A stretch of 32,440 bases of DNA from a virus (IMGVR_UViG_3300021438_000051:1-32440), one strand, 5' to 3'. Counted from the stretch's first letter, positions 1-7,866 are shown. Notes: generated by a model from the sequence alone, not told the origin. Translations and numbers: made by a program.

Positions 1-126
1 AATTTGAAGTTCTATGAGGTTGATGATACTGGTGTCTTATTTCTTCAAAAGGAAGTTAAGGCATATTTATCAGCAATAACTGAGACATCAAGTTTTGACA
101 ATATCAATACTTTTACAGCTGAATTT
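1..126. repeat. Terminal direct repeat, left copy (circular overlap)
   Basis: Bases 1-126 are identical to 32298-32423. The reading frame of the 32010 gene continues correctly across the join, so the repeat marks circular closure of a 32,297-bp molecule rather than two gene copies. This is the usual sign of a circularly permuted or circular phage assembly. Confidence 0.92.
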
Positions 127-168
127 ATAATAGACGGTCCAATAACTGTCACTTATGGAGAAATATAA
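1..168 (+). CDS. C-terminal end of tail-tube-like protein (gene split by the linear ends)
   Basis: This is the 3' part of the gene that begins at 32010. Position 1 falls on a codon boundary of that gene because 1 corresponds to 32298 in the repeated end. The reading frame runs 55 codons to a TAA at 166-168, with the ending FIIDGPITVTYGEI. Joined across the circle, the protein is 151 aa. The last codons overlap nothing, and the next start (ATG at 170) follows one base after the stop, so the fibre gene is likely translationally coupled. The function is discussed under the 5' part. Confidence 0.85.
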   Translation, partial: NLKFYEVDDTGVLFLQKEVKAYLSAITETSSFDNINTFTAEFIIDGPITVTYGEI

Positions 169-169
169 T

Positions 170-3100
170 ATGAAAAAAATAATTATTCTTTTAATGCTAA
201 CCTTTTGCGTTAGCATTTCGTTTGCTCAGTACACGCCAATGACTGCGGCAGGATATCAGTTTAAGCGGATCCTATGCGATTCTACGCTACATATTCCATC
301 TTTCTGTGGTATACCAACGCTGAGAAATTCAACGGCTAAAAACGGCGCAATAGCGATGGATACTTGTAATTTTAAGATTTATATGTGGACTAATGCTGCT
401 GGATGGGGAGAGATTATAGGTGCCGGTACTGACACTACGAGTCTAAGCAACAGGATTGACCAGCGTGTTAAATATACTGACACCGCACAAATGTTACTTG
501 CTTACTTGAGGAAGCAGGACACAGCCAATAAATGGGTAGCAAATGTGACAAAAGTAAATGATAGTACAATCAGAGTTTTTAAAGGCAATACTATTACAGA
601 TTTAAAAATACTTGGAAAGCAAATTGATACTACAAGCCTTAGCAATCGTATTGATCAAAAGTTAGGCAAAGCAGACTCATCAATATATTATACAAAATAC
701 CGTTCAGATACATCAAGAACAAATATTTACAATGCTATAAATAATAAACTTAGCAAATCAGATTCTACAATATATTATACAAAATATCGTTCAGATACAT
801 CAAGAACAAATATCTATAATGCCATTAATCAAAAGTTAAACATTACAGATACAACAAACAAATGGGTCAATAATGTTACAAAAGTTAATGACTCAACGAT
901 ACGAGTATGGAAGGGAACAACATCAACTACAATAGAGCTTCCTCGTGGATCAGGAGGAGGAGGTGGTACTGGAACCGTTTACAATGTATCAACAGGTTAT
1001 GCTTTAAGTGGCGGACCAATCAATACTACAGGCACAATTATAGTTGACTCAGCAGTATTATCTACAAAGTATTTAAGGCGTGCAGATACTTCTAATCTTG
1101 TTGCAACAAAAAGCAATTTAGCTTTAAAATTAAATATCTCAGACAGTGCATTGATGCTTAGTAAATACCTACGCAAGGTCGACACTTTTAGCCTAAGTAA
1201 CCGTATCAATCTTAAGCTTAATATTTCAGACACAACAAATAAATGGGTGGCAAATGTTACAAAAAAGAATGACTCAACAATAACAGTTTACAAAGGAACG
1301 ACAGCAACAGATATAACTTTGCCTCGTGGTGCTGGAGGTGGTGGTTCAGGAACAGTAACAAATGTTGCTACCGGTTATGGCTTGAGTGGTGGACCTATAA
1401 CATCTACTGGAACTGTGATAGTTGACTCAGCAACATTGTCAACTAAATATTTAAGGCGTGCTGATACATCAAATTTAGTAGCAACAAAAAGTAATGTTGC
1501 ATTGAAGCTTAATATTAGTGATACTACTAATAAATTTGTCAATTCAGTCACTAAGATAAACGACACCGCCATTCGCGTTTGGAAGGGGACAACATCATCA
1601 GTAATTTCATTTGCAAAAGATGTGGTCTATACTCAGTCTCCGATAATGAGTAAAATCAGTAATGATAGCAACATAATTTATTTCAATGCTGATACTGCCA
1701 ATGCTTGGCGTGGGGGAGGTAGTGGAACAACGCCTTCACTTCAGGATGTATTAACAGTTGGTAATACTGCATCAAATAAAAATATAGTATTGCAAGAAAG
1801 CACAAATGCTTATAGTTTAAATCTTTCAAGTTCAGATTCATGGTATCCATTTTTATCAATAACAGATCCTGTAACTAATGATGGATATACTGAACTTGTA
1901 GGTGGACAACTATATGTTCAAAGTATTGGTTTAAATAAATCATTACAAATGAATCCTACAGGTGGTTATATGTTTTATGATATTAATACTGCAAAATATG
2001 CTTCAATAGTTGATAGCGGAAGAATTGACAATCAAAAAATAGCTATACCAAAATCATCAGGAACAATAGCATTATCAGTTAATAATATTTTTGCAGATAG
2101 TACTGGAAATATAACAATTACTACTGGCGGCGGTGGTTCAACAGGTCGATTTGGTAATGATACTGCAACGGTGGTGATGGCTAAAGTGCATAACAATTCA
2201 GGAGTGACGCTAACAAATGGTAAGATAGTGGCTTTGTCATCATCAGGTACATCATCAAATGAACCAGCGGTAAGACTTGCGAATAACAAGCATGACTCTA
2301 CATCAGCAAACACACTTGGATTTGTAAGCGGAAGCATTGCAGTTAATGACACAGGATGGGTGATTCTTAGCGGAAAGATTGAGAAGTTGAACACATCAGC
2401 TTTTGCAAATGGTGATATAATTTATCTTGATTCAATATCAGGTGAATGGACAAAATCAAAGCCAGTAGCTCCTTATCATCTTGTCTATCTTGGCGTAGTG
2501 ACAAAAGCAAATGCCGGCAATGGCTCTATATTTGTTAAGCCGCAGAACGGTTATGAGTTAAATGAAATTCATGACGCGAAAATAACTTCTCCATTAAATA
2601 ACCAGGTGCTTGCTTATTCAGATACACAATCACTTTGGAAAAACAGAAATATCTATTCAATAGTTGATACAGTTAATACAATTACTACAAAATATAGAAC
2701 AGATACTTCCCGAACAAATATTTATAATGCAATAAATGGTAAACAAGCAGCTGGTACTTATGTTACATCTGTAAGTGGAACATCACCTATTTCTTCAAGT
2801 GGGGGAACTACTCCAGCAATCAGTATTTCCCAAGCAACAACATCTACTAATGGATATTTAAGTTCTACTGATTGGAATACATTTAATAACAAACAATCTG
2901 TTGACACAACAACTTATTATTTGATATCAGATTTCAATACTACATCCACAACAGGTGCAAATTCAAATCTTACATTCAATTTAGGCGCAAATGAAGTAAG
3001 AAGAATAATGATAGCTGGTACTTGTTCAAAGGCAACTTCATCTACTGGACTTAAAGTTGGTATTGCTGCTCCTACTGGTGCGACTATTAAGGCTTCGGTA

Positions 3101-3337
3101 TATGGTCAGCTTAATACTATTAATGCTACATCAAACAGCATTCTAACTGCCATTAACACTTTAAGTGGTACAATGAATACCGCAATTGCAACGGAAATGC
3201 CATTCAGAATAGAAGGAGTTATCACCAATGGTTCAACGGCAGGAGCAGTCACACTACAACTTGCAACTGTGACTTCAAATACTGCTACAATCTATGCAGG
3301 AACGGTGATGAGTGTTACAAAAGTCAAAGGTCTATAA
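170..3337 (+). CDS. Repeat-rich tail-fibre-like protein with Sec signal peptide
   Basis: This 1055-aa protein is probably a receptor-binding fibre. Residues 1-19 form a clear signal peptide (KK, then a long hydrophobic run, then SFA before Gln), as in exported Bacteroidota proteins. The body is low-complexity Thr/Ser/Asn/Asp. The unit DTxNKWVxxVTKxNDSTIRV starts near residues 117, 227, 354 and 451. KYRSDTSRTNIYNAI occurs near 176, 205 and 841. Two copies of a Gly-rich GTVxNVxTGYxLSGGPI block are present. Around residue 894 is the fibre-type motif NGYLSSTDWNTFNNK. The C-terminal 120 residues look beta-rich. I start it at ATG 170, with GGAG 10 bases upstream; ATG 155 would overlap the previous gene and lengthen the signal peptide. 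The TAATG overlap at 3335-3339 couples it to the next secreted gene. Fibre role is inferred from repeats and position after the hub; export is unusual for a virion part. Confidence 0.75.
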   Translation: MKKIIILLMLTFCVSISFAQYTPMTAAGYQFKRILCDSTLHIPSFCGIPTLRNSTAKNGAIAMDTCNFKIYMWTNAAGWGEIIGAGTDTTSLSNRIDQRVKYTDTAQMLLAYLRKQDTANKWVANVTKVNDSTIRVFKGNTITDLKILGKQIDTTSLSNRIDQKLGKADSSIYYTKYRSDTSRTNIYNAINNKLSKSDSTIYYTKYRSDTSRTNIYNAINQKLNITDTTNKWVNNVTKVNDSTIRVWKGTTSTTIELPRGSGGGGGTGTVYNVSTGYALSGGPINTTGTIIVDSAVLSTKYLRRADTSNLVATKSNLALKLNISDSALMLSKYLRKVDTFSLSNRINLKLNISDTTNKWVANVTKKNDSTITVYKGTTATDITLPRGAGGGGSGTVTNVATGYGLSGGPITSTGTVIVDSATLSTKYLRRADTSNLVATKSNVALKLNISDTTNKFVNSVTKINDTAIRVWKGTTSSVISFAKDVVYTQSPIMSKISNDSNIIYFNADTANAWRGGGSGTTPSLQDVLTVGNTASNKNIVLQESTNAYSLNLSSSDSWYPFLSITDPVTNDGYTELVGGQLYVQSIGLNKSLQMNPTGGYMFYDINTAKYASIVDSGRIDNQKIAIPKSSGTIALSVNNIFADSTGNITITTGGGGSTGRFGNDTATVVMAKVHNNSGVTLTNGKIVALSSSGTSSNEPAVRLANNKHDSTSANTLGFVSGSIAVNDTGWVILSGKIEKLNTSAFANGDIIYLDSISGEWTKSKPVAPYHLVYLGVVTKANAGNGSIFVKPQNGYELNEIHDAKITSPLNNQVLAYSDTQSLWKNRNIYSIVDTVNTITTKYRTDTSRTNIYNAINGKQAAGTYVTSVSGTSPISSSGGTTPAISISQATTSTNGYLSSTDWNTFNNKQSVDTTTYYLISDFNTTSTTGANSNLTFNLGANEVRRIMIAGTCSKATSSTGLKVGIAAPTGATIKASVYGQLNTINATSNSILTAINTLSGTMNTAIATEMPFRIEGVITNGSTAGAVTLQLATVTSNTATIYAGTVMSVTKVKGL

Positions 3338-4938
3338 TGAAAAGAATCTTATTGCTTATATTATTTCTTCCACTGTTATCATTTGGCAGGAAGTTTTATA
3401 TCTCATCAAGTACAGGAAATGATGCCTATACATATCTTCAGGCGCAAAATCCATCTACGCCTTGGAAAACATTATCACATTTAGAAGATATGGCTAATAC
3501 TACACCAAATTCAACTTTTGCAGCTGGCGATACAATAGCTTTTAAAAGAGGTGATGTTTTTGCAAATGGAAGAAATAGAGCTTTTGGCTCTTTTATTTGG
3601 TCCGGGCCTGGAACACCAGGTTGGGGTGGTAATTGTCCAAGTGGTACATTAACAAATCCTATTGTTTTCACTTCTTATGGAATTGGACCTGAAGCTAACA
3701 TATTGTTTCCTTATCCTTCTTCAGTAACGGCTAATGTAAGAAAAGCTATGTTATTTGACAATGTTGGATATATTGTATTTGATAGCCTACAATTTAATGA
3801 TACTCGTTTTTCATACACAGATAAAGTTACATCAGCATATACTTGCAGCGGTCTTGAATTGGGGGAGGGATTTACAGGTGATAATCCATTAAGTGTTCAT
3901 CACATGACAGTTAAAAATTGCATTTTTAGTAATATCAGTTATGGTATTGTTTCAATAGGTAGATACATTACAATTCAAAACAATAGTTTTACGAATTTCA
4001 AAGCTAGTGGTGACACTATTGGAATTAATGATGTTGGTGCAGATGCTATAATGCCAACAGGTTCTCACTATTTAATTAAAAATAATCTTATTCAAGGTAG
4101 TTGGGCTTATGCAAATCCTAATTCATCTTCTGAAGGTAAACTTGGGGGAGGTCTTGAATCTATAAATGATTTTGATAGTAGCTTAATTATTTATAATACT
4201 TTTTTTGATAATTCAGGTGCAATGGAATTTGGACAAAATGCAGGTACACAATATGGTCCAAATGATGATACTTTTGCTTTCAATAAATTCATTAATAATT
4301 TTAATGCTTGTTGGGTAAATGTAGTAGGTCCTTTTGCTTGCACAGCAGCAAGACTTCATTTTTGGAATAATGTCATAATAGAAAATCAAAACAGTCGTCA
4401 TAGTGGACCTAATTTTGGTCAAGATGTTTTAGGTGATGGGCAATCTTTTACTAATTGGAGTTTTTGGCCTTCGTATCCATTAAATGCAAGTAATAATGCA
4501 GCAGGCAGATATTTTGGATATTCAGGAGATCAATATGTGACAGCTGATACTTTATATGATGTCAGAAATAATATAATTTGGAATAATAATAATCAAGCAA
4601 TTAATTATTCTGGTAGGACAAAAATAAAATACAATAATAATCTTTACAGATTAACAAGTGGTTCAACAATTGGTGCTGCTTTAGGTCCTGGAGAAATATC
4701 TACTTTATCAAAGATATTTGTTGATACTACATCCATAAATCCTATGAATTGGGATTTTAATTTAATGGCTGGAAGTCCAGCTATCAGCAATGGGACTTAT
4801 GTAGGAGTTTCACCTGATTATGGAGGAAATACTGTAACTAATCCGCCAAGTATGGGAATCTATAATTATAATATTACGCCTCCAACACCGACAGTTAATA
4901 CATTGAGAGTCAGAAAGAGATTTGTAAATAAGAATTAA
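3337..4938 (+). CDS. Secreted right-handed beta-helix (pectate-lyase-like fold) protein, possible tailspike or depolymerase
   Basis: This is a 533-aa protein. It starts with a signal peptide, MKRILLLILFLPLLSFG, followed by KFYISSSTGNDAYTY. That opening and the later PSTPWKTL are typical of Bacteroidota parallel beta-helix proteins. The middle has the pattern of beta-helix rungs: short Asn- and Ile-rich strands such as LIKNNLIQGSW, IVSIGRYITIQNNSF and VRNNIIWNNN. The C-terminus is basic (RVRKRFVNKN). Its start overlaps the fibre stop (TAATG). Known members of this fold include polysaccharide lyases, hydrolases and phage tailspikes, so capsule or polysaccharide binding or degradation is the likely role. 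No catalytic residues could be assigned by eye. A plain cell-surface or secreted enzyme remains possible. Confidence 0.7.
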   Translation: MKRILLLILFLPLLSFGRKFYISSSTGNDAYTYLQAQNPSTPWKTLSHLEDMANTTPNSTFAAGDTIAFKRGDVFANGRNRAFGSFIWSGPGTPGWGGNCPSGTLTNPIVFTSYGIGPEANILFPYPSSVTANVRKAMLFDNVGYIVFDSLQFNDTRFSYTDKVTSAYTCSGLELGEGFTGDNPLSVHHMTVKNCIFSNISYGIVSIGRYITIQNNSFTNFKASGDTIGINDVGADAIMPTGSHYLIKNNLIQGSWAYANPNSSSEGKLGGGLESINDFDSSLIIYNTFFDNSGAMEFGQNAGTQYGPNDDTFAFNKFINNFNACWVNVVGPFACTAARLHFWNNVIIENQNSRHSGPNFGQDVLGDGQSFTNWSFWPSYPLNASNNAAGRYFGYSGDQYVTADTLYDVRNNIIWNNNNQAINYSGRTKIKYNNNLYRLTSGSTIGAALGPGEISTLSKIFVDTTSINPMNWDFNLMAGSPAISNGTYVGVSPDYGGNTVTNPPSMGIYNYNITPPTPTVNTLRVRKRFVNKN

Positions 4939-4959
4939 TGGCATGGATATTGATTTATC

Positions 4960-4990
4960 TTGGTTATTATGCAAAATATAGTTAACTTTA
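4960..4990 (+). promoter_or_regulatory. Bacteroidota-type promoter (TTG / TAACTTTA)
   Basis: TTG at 4960-4962 lies 20 bases before TAACTTTA at 4983-4990, close to the known Bacteroidota -33 TTTG and -7 TAnnTTTG pattern. The box ends five bases before ATG 4996, so a transcript would have almost no leader. It would serve the membrane-protein and lysis genes. Confidence 0.5.
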
Positions 4991-4995
4991 ATAAC

Positions 4996-5187
4996 ATGGA
5001 AAATCATCACGATAGCAATCCTTATCTTGGATTTAGCAGCACTATCATTAGTATTTTCTCGGCTACATTTTGCATGGTTGCGCAAGACTTACAGCCATTT
5101 GCAACTTTAGTCGGCTCTATCGTGGCTATATGCTCAGGTATCTTCGCCATCAGATACTACTATTACGCAACAAAAAAAATAAAGTAA
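4996..5187 (+). CDS. Small two-span membrane protein (holin candidate)
   Basis: This 63-aa protein has a polar N-terminus (MENHHDSNPYLG), a first hydrophobic segment at about residues 12-30, a short DLQP turn, a second segment at about 35-52, and a basic tail (YYYYATKKIK). Two spans and a basic end fit a class II holin, but many Bacteroidota phage membrane peptides look like this. I chose ATG 4996 because the promoter box TAACTTTA ends five bases upstream; ATG 4969 and TTG 4960 are in frame but would start upstream of the box. It is followed after one base by another small membrane protein and lies upstream of the spanin and endolysin genes. Confidence 0.6.
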   Translation: MENHHDSNPYLGFSSTIISIFSATFCMVAQDLQPFATLVGSIVAICSGIFAIRYYYYATKKIK

Positions 5188-5188
5188 C

Positions 5189-5416
5189 ATGAAATCATCA
5201 TTGTTTACATTAAACAAAGCAGACTTTGTAAAGGGACTTGTTATTGCAGTTCTAACGGCAGTAATTACTGTTGTTTACACAACTGTTCAAACCGGTTCAT
5301 TCACTTTTGACTGGAAAGAAATATCAGTTGCTGCATTATCTGCCGCACTTGCATATATCACAAAAAATCTGTTGACTAATTCAAATGACCAATTCCTTAC
5401 TAAGGATCCTGTCTAA
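5189..5416 (+). CDS. Small two-span membrane protein (holin candidate)
   Basis: This 75-aa protein has the opening LNKADFVKG and a hydrophobic segment at about residues 14-33 (VKGLVIAVLTAVITVVYTTV). A short loop, TGSFTFDWKEI, and a second segment at about 48-62 (VAALSAALAYITKNL) follow. The C-terminus is polar. It sits one base after the other two-span protein and four bases before the phosphoesterase, within the late operon that leads to lysis genes. Size and topology suit a holin or anti-holin. I recall similar short proteins in Bacteroidota phages without a proven role, so the holin call is inference from topology and context only. Confidence 0.6.
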   Translation: MKSSLFTLNKADFVKGLVIAVLTAVITVVYTTVQTGSFTFDWKEISVAALSAALAYITKNLLTNSNDQFLTKDPV

Positions 5417-5419
5417 ATA

Positions 5420-6412
5420 ATGTCACAAAAAACATCCGTTGTTCGGGAATACATAAAAAAGTATCCCGACTTTCCAAATTTGAAACTTGCCAGGATAATC
5501 TATTCTGAGAATAAACTATTGTTTAAAGACGTAGAGGATGCAAGAATTATAATAAGATATGCTACCGGCAAACAAGGTAAAAAAAATCGGAAGTTTATAA
5601 AAAAAGAATTTCTCCAGGAAGCTAAGTCATTAAATCCTTACAATTTACCTGAGTCTTACGAAGAAAAGCGTGAGGCTTTTGTTTTACCGAAAGCCTGCAA
5701 TAATATCTTACTCATATCAGACTTACATATCCCATATCATAATATTCAGGCAATCACAATCGCTCTTGATTATGGCAAGGCTCATGATGTCAACACAATA
5801 TTCATAAATGGTGACTTGATAGATAATCATATGGTCAGCCGCTTTGAGAATGATCCAAAGAAGCGAAGTGTTAAGCAGGAGTTTGATGCTACCAAGCAAT
5901 TTCTTACTTCACTTCGTGCAGCGTTCCCAAATGCGTCAATTTATTGGCTGAAGGGGAATCATTGCATAAGATGGGAAAAGTTTTTGCTAATGAAGGTCCG
6001 CGAAATATGGGATGATGACTATTTTCATCTTGAGGAACGTCTTCAGCTGAATCAGGTTAAAGTCACGCTGCTTGATGACAAAATATTGGTTAAAGCTGGC
6101 AAGTTATCCATCACGCATGGTCATCATATCTTCAAGGGTGTATTTACACCAGTCAATCCATCGCGTGGTGCGTTTTTAAGGGCAAAACAGAGCCTTATTG
6201 TTGGTCACCTACACAGAGCCTCGCATCACCCTGAAGTGGATTTAGATGGCAAAATAATAAGCTGCTGGAGTACAGGATGTCTATGTGAACTGAAGCCTAA
6301 TTATTCACCTATGATCAGCAACAGCCAGCATGGTTTTGCTCATATTGTTGTAGAGGATAGCGGAGAATATACCGTCAAGAATTACCAAATCATCAACGGC
6401 AAACTTCATTGA
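5420..6412 (+). CDS. Calcineurin-like metallophosphoesterase
   Basis: This 330-aa protein carries the full set of two-metal phosphoesterase motifs: SDLHIP (D101, H103), NGDLID (D132), KGNHCIRWE (N180, H181), THGHH (H233) and VGHLHRA (H263, H265). The first 90 residues are a basic, helical region that may bind nucleic acid. The family hydrolyses phosphomono- or diesters using Mn or Fe; phage members are often nucleases or phosphatases, and the substrate cannot be read from sequence. It lies between the membrane proteins and the spanin-endolysin pair, an arrangement that suggests a late role such as DNA processing during packaging, but this is inferred. Confidence 0.88.
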   Translation: MSQKTSVVREYIKKYPDFPNLKLARIIYSENKLLFKDVEDARIIIRYATGKQGKKNRKFIKKEFLQEAKSLNPYNLPESYEEKREAFVLPKACNNILLISDLHIPYHNIQAITIALDYGKAHDVNTIFINGDLIDNHMVSRFENDPKKRSVKQEFDATKQFLTSLRAAFPNASIYWLKGNHCIRWEKFLLMKVREIWDDDYFHLEERLQLNQVKVTLLDDKILVKAGKLSITHGHHIFKGVFTPVNPSRGAFLRAKQSLIVGHLHRASHHPEVDLDGKIISCWSTGCLCELKPNYSPMISNSQHGFAHIVVEDSGEYTVKNYQIINGKLH

Positions 6413-6422
6413 TAATTATTCG

Positions 6423-6430
6423 TAACTTTA
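6423..6430 (+). promoter_or_regulatory. TAACTTTA promoter-like box
   Basis: TAACTTTA lies four bases before ATG 6435, matching the box found upstream of other genes in this genome. No TTG is seen at the expected distance upstream (the nearest is 11 bases away at 6409-6411), so this is a weaker candidate. Confidence 0.35.
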
Positions 6431-6434
6431 TAAT

Positions 6435-6698
6435 ATGACGGAAAAAGTCATAATAGAGGAAAATAATCAGGATGAGGAAGTAGAAGGAGAAGTCATATTC
6501 TCATCCTCTCATGATTACATTGCATCTGCGGTGCAAGCACTTCAAGCCGTTGATGAGATGGATACGGCATTGTTCAACAAGACTGATGAGACAAGAGTGC
6601 GTAAAATTAAACGCCAGTCTCTACGAATATTATCATTTTACATCAATGAAATCTATGAGGAAACTTTTGACGATAGCACTAATAGCAATGATGAGTAG
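6435..6698 (+). CDS. Small acidic protein of unknown function
   Basis: This 87-aa protein starts with a very acidic stretch (IIEENNQDEEVEGEV). A helical middle follows (SAVQALQAVDEMDTALFNKTDE), then a basic patch (RVRKIKRQSLRIL), and the tail is again acidic. There is no signal peptide or membrane segment. The start is just after a TAACTTTA box. Its 3' end overlaps the first 53 bases of the lipoprotein gene, so the two are probably coupled. I know no function for it. The position just before the spanin and endolysin genes suggests a late gene. Confidence 0.6.
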   Translation: MTEKVIIEENNQDEEVEGEVIFSSSHDYIASAVQALQAVDEMDTALFNKTDETRVRKIKRQSLRILSFYINEIYEETFDDSTNSNDE

Positions 6699-7146
6699 TT
6701 GCTATACTTCCAACAAAGCTGAGAAAGACATCAATAAAGCCTATGAGAATTATCCTGAGACAGTCGCAGCCTTTGCGCGTGATAAGTTTCCATGTAAGGA
6801 AACTGGTATCGACACTATTGTCAAGACTGAATACGATTTTATAGAGGTAAGATGTCCTGATCAGCCTGAGCCTACTCAAGTAATTGACACACTTTACTTG
6901 ACAAAACCATCGAGACCTAAGACCTATATTTTATATAAAGACAAATTTGTCGGAATACCAACAACGACTAAAGTCATTACCAAAATTGTCAGAGACAGCA
7001 GTTGCGAGATTCTCCTTAAGAAAAGTGGCGGTCAGTTACAGAAATACATTGATAAAAGTGAGAAGCAATCAGACTGGATTAAATGGCTGTTGATTGCACT
7101 TGGCATATCCTTCATATGTAACATATTATTTGCAATAAAGCGATGA
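6646..7146 (+). CDS. u-spanin-like lipoprotein (lipobox plus C-terminal membrane segment)
   Basis: This 166-aa protein has a lipoprotein signal peptide: MKSMRKLLTIALIAMMSSC, with the lipobox Cys at residue 19. A periplasmic region follows, with FPCKETG, EVRCPDQPEP and TTTKVITKIVRD. A helical segment (ILLKKSGGQLQKYIDKSE) leads to a C-terminal membrane span, WIKWLLIALGISFICNILFAI, and a basic end. An outer-membrane lipid anchor plus an inner-membrane anchor in one chain is the layout of unimolecular spanins (such as phage T1 gp11), which fuse inner and outer membranes at lysis. It directly precedes the endolysin, with an ATGA overlap at 7143. ATG 6655 is an alternative start. Longer upstream extension in this frame lies inside the previous gene and lacks a signal peptide. 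Confidence 0.72.
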   Translation: MKSMRKLLTIALIAMMSSCYTSNKAEKDINKAYENYPETVAAFARDKFPCKETGIDTIVKTEYDFIEVRCPDQPEPTQVIDTLYLTKPSRPKTYILYKDKFVGIPTTTKVITKIVRDSSCEILLKKSGGQLQKYIDKSEKQSDWIKWLLIALGISFICNILFAIKR

Positions 7147-7709
7147 ATGAAATAGCATTTCAGAACAGATTAAAGTCTTATAATCTTTATAATAAGGTTA
7201 CGAGTCATCAACTGCGTGGAATGCTTGCCATTATTGATTATTGCGAGAGTAATAAATTTATTACCGATAAAAGATGGATAGCTTATATGCTCGCTACCGT
7301 CTATCACGAGACCGGCAGAACATTTGAACCAATAGAAGAAGTTGGACAAGGAATCAGAAAGCCATATGGTCGCAAAATAAAGCAGAATCTCAAGCCATAT
7401 CAAATGCCTGACAAATTATATTATGGGCGCGGATTGGTCCAGCTTACCTGGTATGATAATTATGAGCGGTTTGGTAAGTTATTAAAGATAGATTTGTTGA
7501 ATGATCCTGAGTTGGCTCTTAGAATGGATATATCAATACAAATACTTGTCAAAGGAATGACGCAAGGATTATTTACAGGCGTTAATTTGTCGCGGTATTT
7601 CAATGATCAGCGTGAGGATTGGATAAGTGCAAGAAAAATAATAAATGGTCTTGATAGGGCTGAATTAATTGGCTTATATGGCAAAAGATTCTTAGCTTGC
7701 ATATCATAA
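7143..7709 (+). CDS. Endolysin, GH19 (chitinase-like lysozyme) family
   Basis: This 188-aa protein resembles glycoside hydrolase family 19 phage lysozymes, which cut peptidoglycan glycan strands. The motif AYMLATVYHETG carries the likely catalytic Glu56, with further Glu at 65-66 (EPIEE). YYGRGLVQLTWYDNY at about residues 93-107 is the family signature. There is no signal peptide, so release would depend on a holin. The start overlaps the spanin stop (ATGA), which gives a lysis pair. The gene ends at a TAA that is itself the first part of a TAACTTTG box, and a strong terminator follows 42 bases later. The length suits a single catalytic domain without a wall-binding part. Confidence 0.88.
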   Translation: MNEIAFQNRLKSYNLYNKVTSHQLRGMLAIIDYCESNKFITDKRWIAYMLATVYHETGRTFEPIEEVGQGIRKPYGRKIKQNLKPYQMPDKLYYGRGLVQLTWYDNYERFGKLLKIDLLNDPELALRMDISIQILVKGMTQGLFTGVNLSRYFNDQREDWISARKIINGLDRAELIGLYGKRFLACIS

Positions 7710-7714
7710 CTTTG
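7707..7714 (+). promoter_or_regulatory. TAACTTTG box overlapping the endolysin stop codon
   Basis: A perfect TAnnTTTG box starts at the endolysin TAA. The downstream bases (TTT, then five variable-rich positions, then CGAATA) also match those after the terS promoter box at 17779. No -33 TTG lies at the usual distance. Transcription from here would run only to the terminator at 7751-7779. Confidence 0.35.
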
Positions 7715-7720
7715 TTTGGG

Positions 7721-7779
7721 TTCGAATAGAGACGAAATGTGTAGTTTTTAACCGGGTGTTTCCACACTCGGTTTTTTTT
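7721..7779 (+). ncRNA. Candidate small RNA between promoter box and terminator
   Basis: If the TAACTTTG box at 7707 is active, a transcript of about 60 nt would start near 7721 and end at the rho-independent terminator. It contains only a four-codon reading frame (ATG 7737 to TAA 7749). Bases 7738-7748 (TGTGTAGTTTT) are the exact complement of 7855-7865, which lies directly before the ATG of the first early gene. Both the transcript and the pairing are predictions. Confidence 0.25.
7751..7779 (+). terminator. Rho-independent terminator after the lysis genes
   Basis: ACCGGGTGT (7751-7759) pairs with ACACTCGGT (7764-7772) around a TTCC loop, giving nine pairs with one G-T. The run of T continues through 7779. 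It closes the late operon and separates it from the early region. Confidence 0.85.
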
Positions 7780-7866
7780 GTTAATAAATATTTTTAAAAT
7801 AATTATAAAAAAACTTGGAAAATAAAATAATAGGTGTAGATTCGTATAAACTTTAAAACTACACAC

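Noticed and set aside
1-126. Terminal repeat as a biological direct terminal repeat or att site
   Set aside because: It lies inside a coding frame that joins exactly across it and no integrase is present; an assembly overlap of a circular map is simpler.
682-829. CRISPR-like repeats
   Set aside because: The 87-base repeats are coding, in frame, only two tandem copies plus a distant one, and have no variable spacers.
2032-2394. 120-aa open frame on the minus strand within the fibre gene
   Set aside because: It is a shadow of the Thr/Ser-rich fibre codons and has no start context or motif.
6511-6645. Long N-terminal extension of the u-spanin-like gene
   Set aside because: It lies inside the previous gene in another frame, and it would bury the lipoprotein signal peptide.
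7716-7725. GGGTTCGAAT, resembling a tRNA T loop
   Set aside because: No pairing acceptor or other arms are present around it; it lies in the region after the promoter box.
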